Notes under the pieces: model-generated
The model's input: the letters and a program-made list of their open reading frames with translations, nothing else
Told to the model about the DNA's origin: nothing
Database searches by the model: none
Translations under genes and position numbers: made by a program
DNA from: Prochlorococcus sp. AG-412-P08
GTDB taxonomy: Bacteria > Cyanobacteriota > Cyanobacteriia > PCC-6307 > Cyanobiaceae
Reading direction: 5' to 3'
DNA length: 48,132 nt
NCBI GenBank assembly: GCA_003214695.1
Contig: QCLI01000009.1
Span: 1-48,132 of the forward strand
In this document: piece after piece, positions 42,682-48,132 of the stretch
How positions within the stretch are numbered: the stretch's first letter is position 1
How the letters are laid out: every line of letters begins with the position of its first letter

Positions 42682-43323
42682 TTAAAGATTATTGTTTTTT
42701 AAAAGCTTCATTATTTCTTTTTCAATTGCTTTGCTAACTAATTCTTCTTTCTCATGGCTAGAAATAGTAGTCCATTCTTTATCTTTTGCTATTGATCTAA
42801 AACCATTAGAAACACGCTCCAGAAATATTTTCCCTTCTGACTCCATTCTATCTTTTGAATTACTCCTTCTTCTTTTGATGCTTTCAGTAACTGAAATATC
42901 TAGAAGAAGAGTTAAGTTTGGTGTAATTCCTTTAGTGGCAATATCTTCTAATGTTTCAATAATTCTTTTATTTAAGTCTCTACCAAATCCTTGGTATGCC
43001 ATAGTTGAACTGCTAAAGCGATCGCTAATCACCCAGTGCCCATTGTTAAGTGCTGGAAGTATTACTTGGCTAACATGTTGGGCGCGATCAGCAGCATATA
43101 GTAGAAGTTCTGTTAATGGCTCAGGCGAGTTATCGTTATAATTTCTTAGGAGCAACTCTCGAATAGAATTACCTAATTTTGTGCCCCCAGGCTCACGTGT
43201 TGTGATTAGCTTTGATCCCTCAGGAATCAAACCACTTTTAGGTAACCATTTTGATAAATGTTGAATTTGTGTGCTTTTACCGCACCCATCTATACCTTCA
43301 AGAACTATAAAGATTCCTTTCAT
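42682..43323 (-). CDS. tmk: thymidylate kinase
   Basis: 213 residues. Converts dTMP to dTDP. P-loop FIVLEGIDGCGKSTQI at 5-20, the dTMP-binding TTREPGGTKLG, and the DRFSSSTMAYQG motif in the middle. LID region with KRRRSNSKDRME. The ATG overlaps the stop of the P-type ATPase gene by 4 bp, and holB follows. Confidence 0.96.
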   Translation of the reverse strand: MKGIFIVLEGIDGCGKSTQIQHLSKWLPKSGLIPEGSKLITTREPGGTKLGNSIRELLLRNYNDNSPEPLTELLLYAADRAQHVSQVILPALNNGHWVISDRFSSSTMAYQGFGRDLNKRIIETLEDIATKGITPNLTLLLDISVTESIKRRRSNSKDRMESEGKIFLERVSNGFRSIAKDKEWTTISSHEKEELVSKAIEKEIMKLLKNNNL

Positions 43324-45644
43324 GATATTTTTAATGATAAGGAATTAACTACTACCGTTATTGAACTTAAAGCCATTAATAATGCTGCGATAGGGGGAGA
43401 AAGTAATAAACCAAACTTAGGTAATAGTATTCCTGCAGCAATTGGTAAGGCAATTATGTTATAGCCAAATGCCCAAAATAGATTTTGCTTTATCTTATTC
43501 ATTGTTTTTTGAGCAAGTAAAAATGCTTTTGGCAAACTCTCAAGACTATCTCCTAATAAAACAAGGTCTGCGGAATCTTGTGCTATTTGTGTACCTGTAC
43601 CAATTGCTATTCCAAGATAAGAACTTGCAAGTGCAGGAGCATCATTAATTCCATCTCCAACCATTGCTATATTTCCATCACTCTTTAAATTTTCTAAATT
43701 ATTGAGTTTATCTTCAGGTAGCAATTGCCATTCTAGAAGATTGTTTGAAAATCCAAGTTGACGACCTATTTCTTGCACTGCTTCCCGACGATCACCACTC
43801 ATTATTCTTAATATATGACCTTGTTTTCTTAATTCTTCCAGTGCTGAAATTGCATCATCGCGAATCTGATCGTCAATTATTATTAGACCAATTAGTTCAT
43901 TTGCAATTGAAACTGCAACAATAGATTGACTAGAATAGCTGGCATTTTCTAATTGATGATCTATTCTTTTATCCCACACTACTCCTTCATGTTTTGCCCA
44001 TTTAATTGTTCCTATCTTGACGTTACCTTCAATATTTTCAATATCTCCAGAAATACCTTTACCAGGGATAGTTTTTATGTTGGAGGATTTGAGTATAGGT
44101 AAGTTCATTATCTGCGACTCTTGAAGAATTGCATATGCGATTGGATGTCTACTGTTGTTTTCTAGACTTGCTGCAATCTGAATTAGTTTAGATTTATCTT
44201 TCGTCGCTAAGTAACCAATTACCGAAGGGCGGCCAACAGTAAGAGTTCCTGTTTTGTCAAAAACAATTTGATTAATTGATGCAGCTTTTTCAATAACATC
44301 TCCTCCTTTGAACAACCAGCCATTTTGTGCTGCTTTACCAGAGGCAACTGTTATTACAGTTGGTGTTGCCAGCCCTAGTGCACAAGGACAAGCAATAACT
44401 AATACTGCAATGGATAGTTGAATTGCTATTCCTAAAGGAGTTTGAGCTTCCGCACCAAGTGAAGAATGCAACAGATGCTCATGGCCATGAATTAGACCTT
44501 GACCTGAACTTTTAAGAACTTCAGGCCATAATTTGCCTCCTAGTTTCCACCAGAAAAAGAATGTACCCACTGATAACGCGACAACTCCATAGCAAAAACT
44601 TCCTGCTACTTGATCAGCAAGACTTTGAATAGGTGCCTTCCTGGCTTGTGCTTGTTCTACTAAACCAATAATCCTTGCTAAGGCTGTTTCAGCTCCTATT
44701 CGATCAACTTGAACTATTAGCGTCCCATCTAAATTTAATGTCCCTGCTGTTATCGCTGTACCTGCTGAAGCTGTTAAAGGTAGGGGCTCACCTGTCAGAC
44801 ATGAGACATCTATTGCTGAATTTCCTTCAATGACTGTGCCATCAATGGGAAAACGGTCTCCAGCTAACACTTGAATTTGTTCTCCAACTTTAAGTGCACC
44901 TACTCGGATGTTTTTGATTTGATCTTTATTAACTAAAAGTCTTGCTTTATCAGGTTGCAATTGAGCTAGTTCTTTTAGTGCTTTTCCTGTGCGAAACCTT
45001 GCTCGTTCTTCTAAGAATCTTCCAAGTAAAACGAACCCTAGAAGCATGACTGGTTCGTTGAAGAAGCATGGCCAGCCAACATTTGGCCAAACTAGTGAGC
45101 TTAGGCTTGCTATATAAGCACTAGAAACCCCAATCCCAACGAGTGTGTCCATAGTTGGGGTGAAGTGTATTGCTGACCTGATTCCACTTTTGATGATTGA
45201 AAGGCCTGGCCCAAAAAGTGCAAAAGTCGCAAGGCTTGCATGGAAAGGCAATGTTCCCAGTATCGGGATGTCAATTTTTCCTCCTTCAGCTAAATGTCCA
45301 ATTACAGACAGTAACAGCAAAATCAAGGCGATCATCAACTGTTGCCATTGTTTCCATAATTGATTGGTGCTGTTTAATTCTGCATTGCTGACGGGTTGAG
45401 TATTTCTTCTTTGTTTTGCAGGAAAGCCGTGATTTGTTAATGCAGTCAGAATTCTTTCAATATTTTCATCTTGATTTTTAAGTTCTATTAAGGCAGTTCT
45501 CTGAACTAAGTTTACGCTTGCATTCTCAACATTTTCTTGATCAAGAAGAGTTTTTTCTACTGCGCGCACGCACCCGCCACATTTCATGCCTTCTACATCA
45601 ATTAAAACGGATTCATATTTAGGCTGAATGGTTGGACTGTTCAA
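43320..45644 (-). CDS. copper-transporting P1B-type ATPase
   Basis: 774 residues. N-terminal heavy-metal domain with Cys22 and Cys25 (MKCGGC), actuator TGEPLP at 284-289, the membrane CPC at 419-421 (ACPCALGLATP) that defines the Cu+ subclass, phosphorylation Asp463 (DKTGTLT), the HP motif in NSRHPIA, and GDGINDAPALA. About eight membrane spans. A His-rich loop HGHEHLLH (386-393) sits between two spans. Cyanobacteria have two such pumps, CtaA in the plasma membrane and PacS in the thylakoid; I cannot tell which. Overlaps tmk by 4 bp. Confidence 0.93.
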   Translation of the reverse strand: MNSPTIQPKYESVLIDVEGMKCGGCVRAVEKTLLDQENVENASVNLVQRTALIELKNQDENIERILTALTNHGFPAKQRRNTQPVSNAELNSTNQLWKQWQQLMIALILLLLSVIGHLAEGGKIDIPILGTLPFHASLATFALFGPGLSIIKSGIRSAIHFTPTMDTLVGIGVSSAYIASLSSLVWPNVGWPCFFNEPVMLLGFVLLGRFLEERARFRTGKALKELAQLQPDKARLLVNKDQIKNIRVGALKVGEQIQVLAGDRFPIDGTVIEGNSAIDVSCLTGEPLPLTASAGTAITAGTLNLDGTLIVQVDRIGAETALARIIGLVEQAQARKAPIQSLADQVAGSFCYGVVALSVGTFFFWWKLGGKLWPEVLKSSGQGLIHGHEHLLHSSLGAEAQTPLGIAIQLSIAVLVIACPCALGLATPTVITVASGKAAQNGWLFKGGDVIEKAASINQIVFDKTGTLTVGRPSVIGYLATKDKSKLIQIAASLENNSRHPIAYAILQESQIMNLPILKSSNIKTIPGKGISGDIENIEGNVKIGTIKWAKHEGVVWDKRIDHQLENASYSSQSIVAVSIANELIGLIIIDDQIRDDAISALEELRKQGHILRIMSGDRREAVQEIGRQLGFSNNLLEWQLLPEDKLNNLENLKSDGNIAMVGDGINDAPALASSYLGIAIGTGTQIAQDSADLVLLGDSLESLPKAFLLAQKTMNKIKQNLFWAFGYNIIALPIAAGILLPKFGLLLSPPIAALLMALSSITVVVNSLSLKIS

Positions 45645-45786
45645 GGATCAATTTAGATTTTGCATGCTCTTAATCTAATGAGTATATGTATTGAAGATTC
45701 TTGCTTTTAAAAAAAATTAAGTCCTTTAAGCAAGAAACCAAGAATCGCGTCAGGATGGTCTTAAGAACGTTTTGACTTAATTCATC

Positions 45787-46305
45787 GTGCCTAGTAGCCA
45801 AAATAACGACAATCCTTTTGATAAAGCATTCTCTGTAATTGCTGAAGGTATTGTGAAAATGATGCCTATTCCAGCGAAGGAAAAGCAAGCTTATATCTAT
45901 TACAAAGAAGGCTTTGCAGCTCAAACTAATGGTGATTATTCGGAGGCTTTAGAGAATTATGAAGAGAGTCTCAGGCTTGAGGAGAGTGCCATTGATAGAG
46001 GAGAAACGCTGAAAAATATGGCTATTATCTATATGAGTAATGGAGAAGAGGAAAGAGCACTAGATACTTATATCAAAGCTTTAGAAGAAAACCCGAAACA
46101 ACCATCATGTTTAAAAAACATGGGACTCATATATGAAAAACGAGGTCGTGCTTTACAACAAGAAGGGAAACCAGATGAAAGTGACATTTGGTTTGATAAA
46201 GCTGCTGAGGTTTGGACTAAGGCAGTCAGGCTTTACCCTGGTGGATATTTAGATATTGAAAACTGGTTAAAGACTACTGGAAGAAGTAACATCGATGTAT
46301 ATTGA
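45787..46305 (+). CDS. ycf3: photosystem I assembly protein Ycf3
   Basis: 172 residues with three tetratricopeptide units ([58 protein letters not shown]). The N terminus [20 protein letters not shown] is diagnostic for Ycf3, which binds PsaA and PsaD during photosystem I assembly at the thylakoid. GTG start at 45787. Convergent with radA and divergent from the P-type ATPase gene. Confidence 0.95.
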   Translation: MPSSQNNDNPFDKAFSVIAEGIVKMMPIPAKEKQAYIYYKEGFAAQTNGDYSEALENYEESLRLEESAIDRGETLKNMAIIYMSNGEEERALDTYIKALEENPKQPSCLKNMGLIYEKRGRALQQEGKPDESDIWFDKAAEVWTKAVRLYPGGYLDIENWLKTTGRSNIDVY

Positions 46306-46319
46306 TGACTCTTTAAAGT

Positions 46320-47702
46320 TTAAATTAGCTTAAGTACGATTTCAAACACTTCTCTTATATTTGAAGCTTCTTTTATACGTATTTGATTATTATTCTTTGA
46401 GGGTAATTCTTTATTCGATAACTTTGGAATAATTGCACTATGGAATCCTAGTCTCCCAGCTTCACGAATTCTTAATTGAATTTGCCCTACAGAACGCAAT
46501 TGCCCCCCAAGGCCAATCTCTCCAAGTAGGACAGTCCCTTTAGGAAGCTCTACTGTTTTATAACTTGAGATGATAGCTGCTGCTATTCCTAAATCTGCTG
46601 CAGGTTCTTCAACTTCCAATCCTCCTGCTACTGCTAAATAACAATCGAAACGTGATAAGGGAAGATTTAAATGTTTTTCAATAACTGCCAGGATTTGATG
46701 CAATCTATTGCTCTCAATCCCAGTGGCGGTTCTTCTGGGGGATGGATAGCTGGTTTTGTTAATTAAGGCTTGAAGCTCTATAGCAATTGGTCTGGTTCCT
46801 TCACAAGCTACTGATGTTGCCACCCCAGGAGCATTTTGAGAGCTTAAGAAAAGTTCACTTGGATTTAGAACTTCTATTAATCCCGAGCCTTGCATTTCAA
46901 ATACACCCAGCTCATTGGTAGCGCCAAATCTATTTTTGACTGTCCTAAGAATTCGGTGACTAGCGAAACGATCCCCTTCAAATGTTAAAACTGTATCAAC
47001 GAGATGTTCTAGGACTTTGGGACCTGCCAGCATTCCTTCTTTGGTGACATGGCCTACAAGGATTACAGTTATATTTTTGGATTTCGCCAACCTCTGCAAG
47101 GCCGCTGCACATTCCCTAACTTGGCTGACTGAACCTGGCGTGCCTCCTAAATTACTATCTTGTAAAGCTTGGATGCTATCAATGATTGCAACAGCTGGAT
47201 TGAAATTTTCTATCTCATTCAAAATTAACTCAAGATCTGTTTCTGCAAGAAGGTGAAGAGAAGATTCTTCTTTTTTGAGCCGATTCCAGCGAAGTTGTAC
47301 TTGGTTGCTTGATTCTTCGGCTGTTATATAAAGAACTGATTTGTAACGAGCCATTTCAGTTGCGCTTTGCAAAAGCAGAGTACTTTTACCTATTCCTGGA
47401 TCGCCTCCTATGAGTACGAGAGAACCTTCGACCAAGCCTCCACCAAGGACTCGATCTAATTCTTTGGACCCACTGAAAATGCGTCCAACAGGCTCATTAT
47501 TGATAGATGAAATTGGTTGAGAACGCTTTGCTACCAGACTTTTTGAAGAAGAACCTCTCTTGTTTGTGGTTCGTAAATTTGATGGACGAATTACTTCTTC
47601 AACTATTGAGTTCCAATCCCCGCAACTTGTGCATCGACCAAAAAATTGTCGTGTTTCTGCTCCACATGTTTGGCAGATATAGATAGTGCTAGTTCGTGTC
47701 AC
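46320..47702 (-). CDS. radA: DNA repair protein RadA
   Basis: 460 residues. RecA-like helicase that promotes branch migration in recombination. N-terminal zinc ribbon with CQTC and CTSC, Walker A GGDPGIGKST, the RadA-specific KNRFG motif, and a C-terminal Lon-like domain with LGIAAAIISSYK. Complete. Convergent with ycf3 (14-bp gap) and divergent from rpaB. Confidence 0.96.
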   Translation of the reverse strand: MTRTSTIYICQTCGAETRQFFGRCTSCGDWNSIVEEVIRPSNLRTTNKRGSSSKSLVAKRSQPISSINNEPVGRIFSGSKELDRVLGGGLVEGSLVLIGGDPGIGKSTLLLQSATEMARYKSVLYITAEESSNQVQLRWNRLKKEESSLHLLAETDLELILNEIENFNPAVAIIDSIQALQDSNLGGTPGSVSQVRECAAALQRLAKSKNITVILVGHVTKEGMLAGPKVLEHLVDTVLTFEGDRFASHRILRTVKNRFGATNELGVFEMQGSGLIEVLNPSELFLSSQNAPGVATSVACEGTRPIAIELQALINKTSYPSPRRTATGIESNRLHQILAVIEKHLNLPLSRFDCYLAVAGGLEVEEPAADLGIAAAIISSYKTVELPKGTVLLGEIGLGGQLRSVGQIQLRIREAGRLGFHSAIIPKLSNKELPSKNNNQIRIKEASNIREVFEIVLKLI

Positions 47703-47809
47703 TCGGTTGTCTAAAGAAAGTTCTTTGTAGTTGAATGAAGTAGTTTTTTAGATGATTTTAAAGGTTTGTCTAAGATAAACTTGTTTAAGCGGATTCAGTT
47801 ACAGACAAA

Positions 47810-48132
47810 ATGACGGCCGCCAGTCAATCTAAAGAAATCATCCTCGTAGCTGATGATGAAGCGAGTATCAGGAGAATCCTGGAAACTCGTTTGTCGATGA
47901 TCGGCTATCAAGTTGTTACGGCTTGCAATGGTAATGAAGCGCTTCAGCAGTTTCAAAATTGTGAACCTGATTTGGTTGTACTTGATGTCATGATGCCAAA
48001 ACTTGATGGTTATGGTGTCATTCAAGAATTGAGAAAGGATTCAGATGTCCCGATAGTTATGCTTACGGCCTTAGGAGATGTTGCAGATCGCATTACAGGG
48101 CTTGAACTAGGTGCAGATGATTATGTTGTTAA
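47810..48132 (+). CDS. rpaB: response regulator RpaB (3' end cut)
   Basis: The first 107 codons of an OmpR-type receiver; the frame continues past the window end. The region ILVADDEASIRRILETRLS, the phospho-acceptor Asp59 in VVLDVMMPKLDGYG, and the alpha4-beta5 region LGDVADRITGLELGADDYVV match RpaB (Ycf27), which represses high-light genes under low light by binding the HLR1 element and is phosphorylated by NblS. The acidic triad residue before Asp-Asp-Glu is Ala instead of the usual Val-Asp form (LVADDE). Divergent from radA. Confidence 0.9.
   Translation, partial: MTAASQSKEIILVADDEASIRRILETRLSMIGYQVVTACNGNEALQQFQNCEPDLVVLDVMMPKLDGYGVIQELRKDSDVPIVMLTALGDVADRITGLELGADDYVV

Noticed and set aside
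43018-43025. GCGATCGC, the HIP1 octamer common in many cyanobacteria
   Set aside because: The only copy noticed; it encodes part of the Ser-Asp-Arg of the thymidylate kinase DRF motif, so coding constraint explains it.
1-48132. CRISPR array, insertion sequence or prophage genes
   Set aside because: No regularly spaced repeats, transposase or phage structural genes were seen anywhere in the window.

Overview
The window looks like a chromosomal segment of the marine picocyanobacterium Prochlorococcus, or a very close relative. It is A+T-rich and tightly packed, with short gaps and no rRNA. It carries oxygenic-phototroph genes: ycf3 for photosystem I assembly, ndhO and a CRR7-like protein for the NDH-1 complex, a likely petL for cytochrome b6f, a one-helix high-light-inducible protein, zeta-carotene desaturase, and the response regulators RpaA and RpaB. 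These assignments come from reading protein motifs and recalled families; no database search was run. The sequence alone does not fix a strain; the style suggests a Prochlorococcus lineage without extreme GC.

Layout. 1-4904: a TrkA-type potassium-channel regulator (cut by the window edge), anmK, a ribbon-helix-helix regulator, a basic hypothetical protein, a Nif11-like small protein, a 59-residue membrane protein and an ABC-F ATPase. 4938-8785: an HtrA protease, two cyanobacterial unknowns, hli and xseA-xseB. 8799-14061: a minus-strand run with a zinc-ribbon membrane protein, a YihY/BrkB membrane protein, an inositol-monophosphatase-like enzyme, a TolC-like outer-membrane protein and a PDZ plus radical-SAM protein. 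14411-19207: DUF3120, nadB, a VKOR-thioredoxin fusion and rimO. 19286-23170: probable petL, DUF4346, a small membrane protein, and a tight operon of tandem-PTPS, RibD_C-type reductase and FemAB-like acyltransferase. 23224-27915: aroK, CRR7-like, GST, ycf33/DUF751, rbfA, nagZ and hemD. 27947-36066: an SRPBCC protein, zds, an IscA/SufA-type protein, a small TPR-like protein, an LpxB-related protein, a TIGR01777 epimerase, ndhO, a DnaJ-domain protein, cysK, a UPF0367 protein and an ABC ATPase.

36110-40910 is the accessory part. A tRNA-Asn(GTT) gene is followed by about 4.5 kb with few genes: a SAM methyltransferase, a very A+T-rich 602-residue putative surface-glycan transferase, and long intergenic stretches. 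The last 12 bases at the tRNA 3' end recur at 40671-40682. Just inside each copy sits a tandem pair of nearly identical 11-bp units. I read this as the footprint of a tRNA-targeted integrative element that kept its ends and a surface-modification cargo but has no recombinase gene here. This is the strongest candidate for something undescribed.

40911-48132 returns to core genes: rpaA, then minus-strand holB, tmk and a copper-type P-ATPase, then ycf3, radA and the start of rpaB. RpaA and RpaB, the two OmpR-type regulators that in model cyanobacteria handle circadian and light/redox output, therefore bracket this block. Functional links inside the window include peptidoglycan recycling (NagZ then AnmK), pterin chemistry (PTPS with a DHFR-fold reductase) and photosynthetic electron transport (Ycf3, NdhO, CRR7, PetL, Zds, Hli).
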